This document shows, in pieces, positions 19,658 through 26,645 of a stretch of DNA of 64,000 nt. The notes beneath the pieces were generated by a model that searched no databases, had not been told where the DNA came from, and worked only from the letters and a program-made list of their open reading frames with translations. The stretch is from Bacteroidota bacterium. GTDB taxonomy: Bacteria > Bacteroidota > Ignavibacteria > UBA10030 > UBA8401. Numbering within the stretch: position 1 is the stretch's first letter; every line of letters begins with the position of its first letter. The DNA lies in NCBI GenBank assembly GCA_035506275.1, contig DATJPT010000008.1:486700-550699 (forward strand), written 5' to 3'. The translations under genes and the position numbers were made by a program.

Positions 19658-20461
19658 CTATTTAATCCTCGCTTTCAATTCGCCGTTGATCCCTGAGTAC
19701 TCGCGCAGCTCCGACCCTATCGAACCGATGAGAACCTTCGTTGTGATCTTCACAGGAATTTTTCTCTCATCGTCCGAAAGCCAGATCAGCACTCTGCCAT
19801 CGCTCTTGAACAATCCCCCTTCTTTCGCGAGCGGCTCGACGATGATGCATTTGAAGGTACCCGCCTCCACCTTGATCGTCTCCCTCCCCATGAACTGCAC
19901 GTCGAGGTCGTAGGTGGAATCTTTGTAAAAATTATGAAGATGAATTCTCTCCCCGGTCTTCATCGCTGAAAAATCGAGCGTCCGGACGTAAAAAAATGCC
20001 GACATAATATCGTTGACTCGGGGGGGGATCGGATACTGCTTTCCTGAGGCGGTCGCGACGTGGTTGACCTGGTCAAACTCCGCCGTAAAGTCCCTTCGAT
20101 AATGCCCTTCTTTGACGTGCTGTTCAAACCGCCATGGATAGATCTCGTTTGCGTCGAGATACGTTTCATACCGGTCCCGCACTTCGAAGAAAAACGAAAA
20201 CGTCGGCGTCGAGTTGACCTCAAACATCACTTTGTAGCACTGATGAGCGGCCACCGTGTCGTACTTCGGAATCGAAATGATCGCTTCCCCCGCCGTGATG
20301 AATCCATAACCGACGTCGAAGACTAATTTCTCGCCGACAGTGAAAGCATGCTGCGAGGCGCTGTCGGTCGGCATTGCATTCTGGAACGCTGAAAGGGTGC
20401 CGGCGCTGCAGAACAGCACTATTCCAAGCGCTGCAGTAAACCGCACTTTTGTCAACGTCAT
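19658..20461 (-). CDS. DUF3108 exported protein
   Basis: About 267 residues. Signal peptide (hydrophobic 8-24, ending near LSAF), then a beta-rich domain with DUF3108 hallmarks: GEKLVFDVGYGFITAGEAII, F-VRDRYETYLD and the closing DGRVLIWLSDDERKIPVKI. Members are periplasmic and of unknown function; the fold suggests lipid or outer-membrane binding. Two starts are possible, at 20476 (overlapping the glycosyltransferase stop) and 20461; I prefer the second because it barely separates from that stop. Confidence 0.85.
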   Translation of the reverse strand: MTLTKVRFTAALGIVLFCSAGTLSAFQNAMPTDSASQHAFTVGEKLVFDVGYGFITAGEAIISIPKYDTVAAHQCYKVMFEVNSTPTFSFFFEVRDRYETYLDANEIYPWRFEQHVKEGHYRRDFTAEFDQVNHVATASGKQYPIPPRVNDIMSAFFYVRTLDFSAMKTGERIHLHNFYKDSTYDLDVQFMGRETIKVEAGTFKCIIVEPLAKEGGLFKSDGRVLIWLSDDERKIPVKITTKVLIGSIGSELREYSGINGELKARIK

Positions 20462-20462
20462 G

Positions 20463-21500
20463 TCACTTCTGTTCATTCAAAAACTCTTTGATGGCCGCGC
20501 ACACTTCATCGGCATGAATTTGATCCATGCAGACGTCGGAGCGGCAGGGCGAGCCCATGCATAACCGGCAGTTTTTGTTGTCCGCGACAAAGACTTTTTT
20601 TTTTCGGGTATACGGACCCCACCGAACAGGACTGCATTGAATGATCGGAGGAAAAAATGCGACGACGGGCGTTCCGACAGCCGCGGCAATATGCATCGGT
20701 CCCGTAGAGTTTGAGACGAAAACTTTTGCCCGCCGGATCAACTCGCCTAGTTCAGGAAGGGAAAGCGCGCCGACAACTGCGACTGGCGTTCCCGACATTC
20801 CGGCAACGACCTTTTGTACTAATCCTTCTTCCCCCTTCCCCCCCGTCACAATGACCTTGGTACCCAGCCGTTCCTGCACTTCGCTCCCGAGCCTGCTGAA
20901 GTTTGCGGCGCTCCAATCGCGCGCCGAACCGCCGCTCCCCGGATGGAGGATGATGAAATCCTCCTTCGGAGCGATCGATTTCTCCGTCATAAGGGCATTG
21001 ATGGCCGCCTGCGCCGACGAAGACGCTGAAAAATCGAACTCCGGTTCGGATCGCCCGTCAATTCCCAGCGGACGGAGCAGATTGAGATTGTACTCCACTT
21101 CATGGCGCTTCGCATCTTTCCGGTGCTCAAACACTCTTTGATTGAACAGAAACGAATACCATCGGTATCCGGATCCAACGCGAACGTGAACCCCGGCCAA
21201 GAACAGAATCAGCGCGGGACGAAAGCGGGGATACGGAATAATGGCGACATCAAAGCGCCGCTTGCGGATTTCACGAAGCACCGACCACAATGAACGCAGA
21301 TTGTCCTCGTGCTCATACATCAACACCTCGTCGACACATGAATGCCTTTCGACAAGTTCGCGTGTATACGGCCGAATGAGAACAGAGATAGCGGCGTTGG
21401 GGTAGCGGCGTTTGAGGAGCGGCAGCATCGGCAGCGAGAGGATAACATCCCCGATTCTATCGATGCGGACAAGGAGGATATTTTTAACGTCGTTGGTCAC
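20463..21500 (-). CDS. Glycosyltransferase family 9 (heptosyltransferase-like)
   Basis: About 345 residues. GT9 features are NILLVRIDRIGDVILSLPMLPLLKRRYP at the start, the central HPGSGGSARDWSAANFSRLG, and NSTGPMHIAAAVGTPVVAFF near the C-terminus. A Cys cluster (NCRLCMGSPCRSDVCM) close to the end is typical of this branch. Transfers a sugar, often heptose, in lipopolysaccharide core synthesis at the inner face of the inner membrane. The start is uncertain: I chose GTG at 21500 because it is the first start before the conserved strand. The frame is open to a TTG at 21566, with GGGAGG too far upstream to help. Confidence 0.88.
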   Translation of the reverse strand: MTNDVKNILLVRIDRIGDVILSLPMLPLLKRRYPNAAISVLIRPYTRELVERHSCVDEVLMYEHEDNLRSLWSVLREIRKRRFDVAIIPYPRFRPALILFLAGVHVRVGSGYRWYSFLFNQRVFEHRKDAKRHEVEYNLNLLRPLGIDGRSEPEFDFSASSSAQAAINALMTEKSIAPKEDFIILHPGSGGSARDWSAANFSRLGSEVQERLGTKVIVTGGKGEEGLVQKVVAGMSGTPVAVVGALSLPELGELIRRAKVFVSNSTGPMHIAAAVGTPVVAFFPPIIQCSPVRWGPYTRKKKVFVADNKNCRLCMGSPCRSDVCMDQIHADEVCAAIKEFLNEQK

Positions 21501-21608
21501 TACAAAGCCGCCGATGCAAACAGGAAAACACCTCCCGCGATAAATTTCAGGTTCAATATACGGCAAACACGGGTAAGGCGCAAGGCAACCAATCGGCGTG
21601 CGTGGGGG

Positions 21609-22220
21609 CTATTCGAGCGGCAGATCCAAAATCTTGAATCTTCCCCAGTCGTGAAAATCGAAATGCCACCATTCCGTTTCCATTCTCCAGAAGCCGTGCC
21701 GTTCCATGACCTGTTGAAGTAGCGCCCGGTTCTTTAGGATCTTTCGGGGAAGTTTTTTGTAATTGCAGTGAGCTTTCTCGGTGAAACTATCGAACGGCGT
21801 CGGCATTGCAAGCTCGTTGCCGAGAGAATCGACGAGGGTCAAATCAACAGCCGCCCCTCTGTTGTGACGGGAGCCTTTGGCCGGGTTTGCGACGTACCGG
21901 GCATCGGGCACCGCCTCCCACAATTTTTTTTGAACAGAGAGAGGACGATATCCGTCGAAGATCTTCAAACCCAGTCCGCGCGTTTGCAATTCTTTTTGGA
22001 CGGCGCTGAGGCTCTCGGCCGGCTCTCGCCGGAGCAGGCATTTTGCGACGGCATAAAGCTTGTGATGGGTAAAGTTATTTTCGGTCGCATACCGCAAATC
22101 GAGGACAATCGCCGGATTGACGGAATGAATGTCGACCAGTTCCTGGTTCTGTTTTTTTTGAGAAAGGGCGAGGGAGACGAGAAGCAGTGAACAGTAAGCA
22201 GCAAAAAGCAGAACTCTCAC
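21609..22220 (-). CDS. ddpX: D-alanyl-D-alanine dipeptidase (VanX/DdpX family)
   Basis: Zinc peptidase that cuts D-Ala-D-Ala. With the GTG start at 22220 the protein has 203 residues, matching VanX, and begins with a signal peptide (hydrophobic 3-20), so it acts in the periplasm. Catalytic positions: YRP (R92), SRHNRGAAVD (H119, D126) and EWWHFDF (E183, H186). The open frame to 22439 reaches into the upstream gene and crosses a repetitive stretch, so it was not used. No vanH or D-Ala-D-Lac ligase is nearby, so cell-wall turnover or nutrient scavenging is more likely than glycopeptide resistance. Confidence 0.88.
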   Translation of the reverse strand: MRVLLFAAYCSLLLVSLALSQKKQNQELVDIHSVNPAIVLDLRYATENNFTHHKLYAVAKCLLRREPAESLSAVQKELQTRGLGLKIFDGYRPLSVQKKLWEAVPDARYVANPAKGSRHNRGAAVDLTLVDSLGNELAMPTPFDSFTEKAHCNYKKLPRKILKNRALLQQVMERHGFWRMETEWWHFDFHDWGRFKILDLPLE

Positions 22221-22274
22221 CGGGGTAGTGCTATGAATTTTTGGAGAGCCGAAAATCCAAAGCCTTTTCCCCCC

Positions 22275-22320
22275 ATCTGCGCAAATCTGCAATCTGCGAT
22301 CAATTTGCGTCATCAGCGTC
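22275..22320. repeat. Degenerate CGCAGAT-type short tandem repeat
   Basis: On the minus strand this stretch repeats CGCAGAT/TGCAGAT-like heptamers (GATCGCAGATTGCAGATT, then GCGCAGATG). It starts directly after the GG-reductase stop and ends before the dipeptidase start. Such phrases recur between genes in many bacterial genomes. Confidence 0.45.
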
Positions 22321-22321
22321 A

Positions 22322-23491
22322 TCACGAAACAAAGACCTTCGCGACCTCGAGCAGCATCGACGGCTTGTTCCACAACGCGGTGCGGAAGATGCCGCCCAGA
22401 GTCCGGTTTCCCTCCGAAAGCTGCAAGGCGCTGTCGCAAATAGAATTCAGCGTATCGTCGGAAAAACCGGCTATCGCCTCCTTAATAGTATAGAAGACCT
22501 CATGCCGCCAGCCGAGGCGCTTTTGCCACCGTTTTTCATACTCGATGAGGTGCGCCAGATCGCCGCTGGCAACGGCCTCGGCTGCAACTTCGCCGCCGAT
22601 CATCCCTCCGATCATTCCGCTGATAATGCCTCCCCCCGAAACGGGATTTACCTGATGAGCGGCATCCCCGATAAGGATGACGTTATTGGCAACGATCTTG
22701 TCGCACGTTTTTGCACAGGGCACCCCTCCGGCGATATGGGTAAGAATGGCCGCCCTCGGGAATTTCTTCTCCATGAACTCATGCAGGAATTTTATCGCCG
22801 GCTTCTTCTTCGCTTCTTCGACGCTCAACCCGAGCCCGACATTTGCCGTATCCTTCCCTTTTGGAAAGACCCACAAATATCCGCCGGGAGAAACTTCGTC
22901 GCCGAAATAAAAATCGAGTACATCGGGCTCGACGTCGATGCCGGAAATCGTCATCTGAGCGCAGCTCTCCATATCCCGGATATGGCAGGTCGTGTCGATG
23001 CCCGCCCACTTGCCGACACGCGATTCAACGCCGTCGGCAGCGACGACCACTTTGCATCTGATATCGACCTTGACATCTTTGATCAGAGCGCGAACTCCGA
23101 CAACGCCGCCATCATCATTCTTCAGCAGATCATACACATAGGCTTTTGTGACGACCTCGGCCCCTTCGTTCGCCGCAAGCTTTGCTACTTCATAATCGAA
23201 AATGCGGCGCTCGAGAACGTAGCCGGTTCCGTCAAGGCGCGGGACAACGCTTTTGCCGTTCGGCGCCACGAGCCGGAATTTCGTCACTGTCGAGGCGATC
23301 CATTTCGGGTTGGGTTCGATGAATTGGATGACTCCTTCATGACTCACTGCCTCGCCGCACCGGACAGGATACCCGACATCGCGGTCCTTCTCAAGCATCA
23401 ACACCGACGCCCCTCCAGCCGCCGCGTACCGCGCAGCGGTCGATCCGGCCGGACCCGCACCGACGACGATGACATCATAATCCTGCTTCAT
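22322..23491 (-). CDS. Geranylgeranyl-reductase-family flavoprotein
   Basis: 389 residues. N-terminal Rossmann FAD motif (VVGAGPAGSTAA, G11-G16), a YPVRCGEAVSHEG motif typical of GG reductases, AADGVESRVGKW in the middle, and GDAAHQVNPVSGGG for the second FAD contact. Family members saturate isoprenoid chains: chlorophyll phytyl tails (ChlP), menaquinone side chains, or archaeal ether lipids. The start overlaps the ferredoxin stop by four bases, so ferredoxin is the likely electron donor, as in archaeal GG reductases. With the UbiA-type enzyme at 10994-11821 this suggests isoprenoid lipid or quinone modification. Confidence 0.88.
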   Translation of the reverse strand: MKQDYDVIVVGAGPAGSTAARYAAAGGASVLMLEKDRDVGYPVRCGEAVSHEGVIQFIEPNPKWIASTVTKFRLVAPNGKSVVPRLDGTGYVLERRIFDYEVAKLAANEGAEVVTKAYVYDLLKNDDGGVVGVRALIKDVKVDIRCKVVVAADGVESRVGKWAGIDTTCHIRDMESCAQMTISGIDVEPDVLDFYFGDEVSPGGYLWVFPKGKDTANVGLGLSVEEAKKKPAIKFLHEFMEKKFPRAAILTHIAGGVPCAKTCDKIVANNVILIGDAAHQVNPVSGGGIISGMIGGMIGGEVAAEAVASGDLAHLIEYEKRWQKRLGWRHEVFYTIKEAIAGFSDDTLNSICDSALQLSEGNRTLGGIFRTALWNKPSMLLEVAKVFVS

Positions 23492-23748
23492 TTCAGCGAA
23501 TGCGCAAATTGAAGGTTATCGAGCGCGGAAATTTCCCTCGGAAGATCCTGGATGCCTTCGCGGTGAAATTCGATCACTTCCCACGGGCATGCCCACACGC
23601 ACTTGCGGCAATTGGTGCAGCGCTCCTCGATGACCGCGATCTTCGATTCCTGCAGCTCGATCGCGTCTTCCGGGCACACGCCGACACAGCAGCCGCAGTA
23701 ATCGCACTTGCCCGGGCGGATATAGATCATGAGAAAAGGTTTTGCCAT
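23488..23748 (-). CDS. 2[4Fe-4S] ferredoxin
   Basis: 86 residues with two complete cluster motifs: CDYCGCCVGVCP (C15, C18, C21, C25) and CTNCRKCVWACP (C44, C47, C50, C54). Small soluble electron carrier. The 3' end overlaps the GG reductase start, indicating a functional pair. ATG at 23748 has no clear Shine-Dalgarno; Met7 is a possible alternative. Confidence 0.95.
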   Translation of the reverse strand: MAKPFLMIYIRPGKCDYCGCCVGVCPEDAIELQESKIAVIEERCTNCRKCVWACPWEVIEFHREGIQDLPREISALDNLQFAHSLK

Positions 23749-23773
23749 GGGAAGGAAATTTCCGAAGGAAACA

Positions 23774-24175
23774 TTATTTTATCGACAGAAGCTCGACCTC
23801 AAAAATGAGCGTTGCGTTAGGGGGAATGACTCCCCCTGCTCCCCGGCTACCGTATCCAAGCTCCGGTGGAATGAAAAATTTCGATTTGCCGCCGACCCTC
23901 ATTGTGGCAACTCCGTCATCCCATCCCTGAATCACTTGTCCCACACCGAGCTTGAACGTGAAGGGTAGTTTGCGGTCGACCGAGCTGTCGAATTTGGTGC
24001 CGTCTTCCAGCCAGCCGGTGTAATGAACAGTGACCGAATCGCCTTTTTTGGGGGACGGGCCCGTCCCTTCTTTGATGATCTCGTATTTCATTCCCGTGTC
24101 AGTCACTCCTGTATTTTTCTTTGCGCATCCGGTGATGAACAACATTCCGGACAAAACAAGTGTCATGATTTTCAT
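23774..24175 (-). CDS. FKBP-type peptidyl-prolyl isomerase lipoprotein
   Basis: 133 residues. Lipobox FITGC with C17 as lipidation site, so it is anchored in the envelope. The FKBP core follows from about 33: GDSVTVHYTGWLEDGTKFDSS, LGVGQVIQGWDDGVATMRVGGKSKFFIPPELGYG, ending NATLIFEVELLSIK. All binding-pocket aromatics appear kept. I start at 24175, preceded by GGAAGAG, rather than the upstream ATG at 24205. Likely folding helper for exported proteins. Confidence 0.94.
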   Translation of the reverse strand: MKIMTLVLSGMLFITGCAKKNTGVTDTGMKYEIIKEGTGPSPKKGDSVTVHYTGWLEDGTKFDSSVDRKLPFTFKLGVGQVIQGWDDGVATMRVGGKSKFFIPPELGYGSRGAGGVIPPNATLIFEVELLSIK

Positions 24176-24244
24176 CTGAATCTCTTCCGATACTGACTTC
24201 AACAAAAATAGAGAAAAGATTCTTCACCTTCAACTGCCGAAGCG

Positions 24245-25237
24245 CTATCCCATTTGAAAGACCTTATTGAAGACAAATTCAAGCTGGAAGGTCTTCGAAG
24301 AGCTCCGGCTTTCAATATATTCAGCCACTTTTCTTAAACGATCGGGAATGGCCAATATTTTCTCCTGCGCTTTTTTCCCTTTCTCTTTAAGCTGGCAAAG
24401 CGCCTCCAAGCCCCACACTTTGATCAACGCTTCCACGACCGAAATATAATCCCGCGGACCGTAGATGCCGGATCGGCGCACGACGTCGGCATATTCATTA
24501 AAATTACGAAGACTGTGTCCGGGCATGTCAATGCTCGGCAGAATAACCGCCGCCGATGCCAGCGCTTCGTCGGGGTCGCGCTTGAGCACTTCCCCAAACA
24601 CAGACCTATAGAACGTGTAGTGGCGCGCTTCATCCATGGCAATTGAATGAAGTATCTTCTGAAGGGTCGGCTCATACGTTCCGCACACCCTCCCCGTTCC
24701 GTCGTGCGATATCTGCGTGGCCCGCTCCTGCGCGGAGGTATAGACAAACACACGATACGGATCTTTGTCCCAATCAGGATCGAAGCCCGAACGAACATAC
24801 TGGAACTGAGCCTTCTCCACCGCGGTAAAATTCATGATGCGCGAATCACGGCAATAATCTCTGATGACATTCCCATGGCGGTCCTCTTCGGCGGTCCACA
24901 AAAAATTCCAGTTCTTCCAGAATGAATCGTTGCCGAGATGGACGGCGATCAACCGATGAAAATGAGGGAGGCCTTCCTCGGTAATAAGATTAAGAGCAAG
25001 CGCAACCCGCGCGCTCAATGGAATCCCTTTCGCACGCTCACGAACCTGCTTCAGGTACAGATCCTCATTCGTCGTTTCATCAGCAGGAAGAAAATCGGAG
25101 GGAAACCAAAGTTCCCTTTTTTCCTCATGTTTTTTCATGAGATCTTCAACCACCGCTTCCATATCCGAGAGAACTTCAAATTTTGAGTCAAGCAAATGCG
25201 TTTTGTTCTTTTCCTCGGAAGATGAAGAATTTATCAT
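24245..25237 (-). CDS. Acyl-ACP (stearoyl-type) desaturase
   Basis: 330 residues of the soluble diiron acyl-ACP desaturase family, which puts a double bond into fatty acids while bound to ACP. Iron ligands: ITEEGLPHFH (near 85-94), TAEEDRHG (E117/E118, H121) and MDEARHYTFY (second four-helix repeat). Start at 25237 with AAGGG upstream. Common in plants and in Actinobacteria and some FCB bacteria. A strong terminator for HU ends only about 40 bases before the ATG, leaving little room for a promoter. Confidence 0.93.
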   Translation of the reverse strand: MINSSSSEEKNKTHLLDSKFEVLSDMEAVVEDLMKKHEEKRELWFPSDFLPADETTNEDLYLKQVRERAKGIPLSARVALALNLITEEGLPHFHRLIAVHLGNDSFWKNWNFLWTAEEDRHGNVIRDYCRDSRIMNFTAVEKAQFQYVRSGFDPDWDKDPYRVFVYTSAQERATQISHDGTGRVCGTYEPTLQKILHSIAMDEARHYTFYRSVFGEVLKRDPDEALASAAVILPSIDMPGHSLRNFNEYADVVRRSGIYGPRDYISVVEALIKVWGLEALCQLKEKGKKAQEKILAIPDRLRKVAEYIESRSSSKTFQLEFVFNKVFQMG

Positions 25238-25276
25238 AGGGAACCCTTGATGTATGGCACGTTGGAATGGGGAGGG

Positions 25277-25338
25277 AAAAAAAATCCATGCGTCCCCGCT
25301 CACTGCTAAGCCGTCAGAGCCGCCGGGATCGCATGGAT
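25277..25338 (-). terminator. Rho-independent terminator of the HU gene
   Basis: On the minus strand ATCCATGCG pairs perfectly with CGCATGGAT, extended inward by TCCC/GGGG, and is followed by eight T. It lies directly after the HU stop at 25360. Confidence 0.88.
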
Positions 25339-25359
25339 TATAACCAAATTACAGAACGA

Positions 25360-25647
25360 TTAATTCTGGTTAAGGATCGCGTCTTTTGCTGCTTTCGCAA
25401 CACGGAATTTAACGACTTTCTTCGCCGGAATTTGAATGATCTCACCGGTCGCAGGGTTTCGTCCTTGCCGTGCTTTACGGTCAACCAGAACAAGCTTACC
25501 CACGCCGGGGATCGTAAATTGGTTTTTTGCCTCGGCATATGCAAGTGTCGCCAACTCTTCAAAGAAAGCTGTAGCCTGTTTTTTCTTCAGACCAAATTTC
25601 TTCGCAAAGTGGTCGGCAATCTGGGATTTTGTCATGGCCTTTGCCAT
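25360..25647 (-). CDS. HU/IHF-family DNA-binding protein
   Basis: 95 residues with the HU fold: helix-turn-helix N-terminus (MTKSQIADHFAKKFGLKKKQATAFFEELA), then the beta-arm signature GRNPATGEIIQIPAKKVVKFRVAKAAKD. Nucleoid packaging. AAGGAG lies 8 bases before the ATG. It has its own promoter candidate and terminator, so it is monocistronic. Confidence 0.96.
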   Translation of the reverse strand: MAKAMTKSQIADHFAKKFGLKKKQATAFFEELATLAYAEAKNQFTIPGVGKLVLVDRKARQGRNPATGEIIQIPAKKVVKFRVAKAAKDAILNQN

Positions 25648-25979
25648 TGGACGCTCCTTGAATTAGTTAATTGATGATTGATTATGTGAAATAGTAAATA
25701 GAGTCGCTAAGAGATTAAGACTCATAGCCCAAAAACTTAGCCGAAATATAGGGAAATGGGAATTTAAAAACCAAGCATTATTTAGGAAAAATGAATGTTT
25801 TTTATGTCGACCGTAAAGTGCCGTTTTTTGCTTGTTTTGGCCATTTATAAAGAAATTTTACAAAAACCTAAGAAACAAATGCAATCAGGAACTTTTCGGA
25901 AATACCGGCGTGTTGTATTTTCATTGATAACGCCGGAACTCCTCATCTCATAATCTCACCAACATAAGGAATGATTCCA
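25648..25979. other. AT-rich divergent intergenic region
   Basis: No credible gene. It holds the HU promoter candidate on the minus strand (25743-25774) and, nearer the plus gene, a 7-bp inverted repeat CCGGCGT/ACGCCGG (25905-25911 and 25930-25936). A plus-strand promoter for the exported protein must lie here but I could not place one well. Confidence 0.6.
25743..25774 (-). promoter_or_regulatory. Promoter candidate for HU
   Basis: Minus strand: TTG (25774-25772), 21-base spacer, TATATTTC (25750-25743), seven of eight positions of a TAnnTTTG box. Leader of about 90 bases. Confidence 0.4.
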
Positions 25980-26447
25980 ATGAGAAAATTGTATGTCGGA
26001 TTGTTCGCTTCTTTATTTTTCCTTGCAAGCGCTTCAGTGCTGGCGCAGGACAAGCAGGATAAAATGGACATGTCAACGTCGCACACAATGAAAGGGTACC
26101 TTGTCGACAAAATGTGCGCCGTTGGAATGGCGAAAAAAGCTCCCGATGAAGCAATGGCAAAAGCTGCAAAGCATACAAAAAGCTGCGCACTCGAAGAAAG
26201 CTGCCAGGAGAGCGGCTTTGGATTGATGTCAGGCGGGATGTGGTACAAATTTGACGACAATGGAGATAAACTCGCCCTTGCTTTGTTGAAGAAGACGGAG
26301 AAGGAGAAGGAGATCATGGTATCCGTCACCGGAACACACGACGGAGATATTTTCAAAGTAACCTCGCTGAAAGAGGTGAAATCTAATGGTGCCAAAAAGA
26401 CCACAAAGCCGGCTGAAACGAAACAAGGCGACATGAAAATGGATTAA
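25980..26447 (+). CDS. Small exported protein with Met- and Cys-containing motifs, unknown function
   Basis: 155 residues from the ATG at 25980, with AAGGA upstream. A signal peptide (LYVGLFASLFFLASASVLA) is followed by a short Met/Asp/His cluster (KMDMSTSHTM), a GYLVDKMCA segment, and CALEESC with a further conserved-looking GFGLMSGGMWYKFD. The C-terminus is Lys-rich. The Met/His/Cys spacing is compatible with metal or redox binding, but no family was recognised. A perfect terminator follows, so it is monocistronic. Confidence 0.8.
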   Translation: MRKLYVGLFASLFFLASASVLAQDKQDKMDMSTSHTMKGYLVDKMCAVGMAKKAPDEAMAKAAKHTKSCALEESCQESGFGLMSGGMWYKFDDNGDKLALALLKKTEKEKEIMVSVTGTHDGDIFKVTSLKEVKSNGAKKTTKPAETKQGDMKMD

Positions 26448-26480
26448 GCGTTCGTGCTGAAATCATCAACTGAAAGTATC

Positions 26481-26514
26481 AAAGCCTCTTTGGCAGTCTG
26501 CAAAGAGGCTTTTT
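26481..26514 (+). terminator. Rho-independent terminator
   Basis: Perfect 12-bp stem AAAGCCTCTTTG / CAAAGAGGCTTT with an 8-base loop, running into TTTT. Ends the transcript of the small exported protein. Confidence 0.92.
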
Positions 26515-26579
26515 ATTTCAGCGTGCAACCCCAAAGATATCGGTGTTATCGGATCCCCGAGTATATTCCCTCTTTCAAA

Positions 26580-26608
26580 TTGATTGCAACCGAAATTAGC
26601 AGTATCTT
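26580..26608 (+). promoter_or_regulatory. Promoter candidate for the 1212-residue TPR gene
   Basis: TTGATT (26580-26585), a 17-base spacer and TATCTT (26603-26608), matching TATAAT at 4 of 6. The start would fall about 30 bases before the ATG at 26646, just after the upstream terminator. Confidence 0.4.
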
Positions 26609-26645
26609 ACCGCAGTTATTACGGTGTTCGTCAACAAATTTCTAA

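Noticed and set aside
21609..22220. Part of a vancomycin-resistance cluster
   Set aside because: No vanH, vanA/B-type ligase or VanRS pair lies close; the enzyme is more likely a cell-wall turnover peptidase.
22241..23512. 423-codon plus-strand frame
   Set aside because: Lies fully opposite the geranylgeranyl reductase gene; the minus frame has clear FAD motifs and coupling to ferredoxin.
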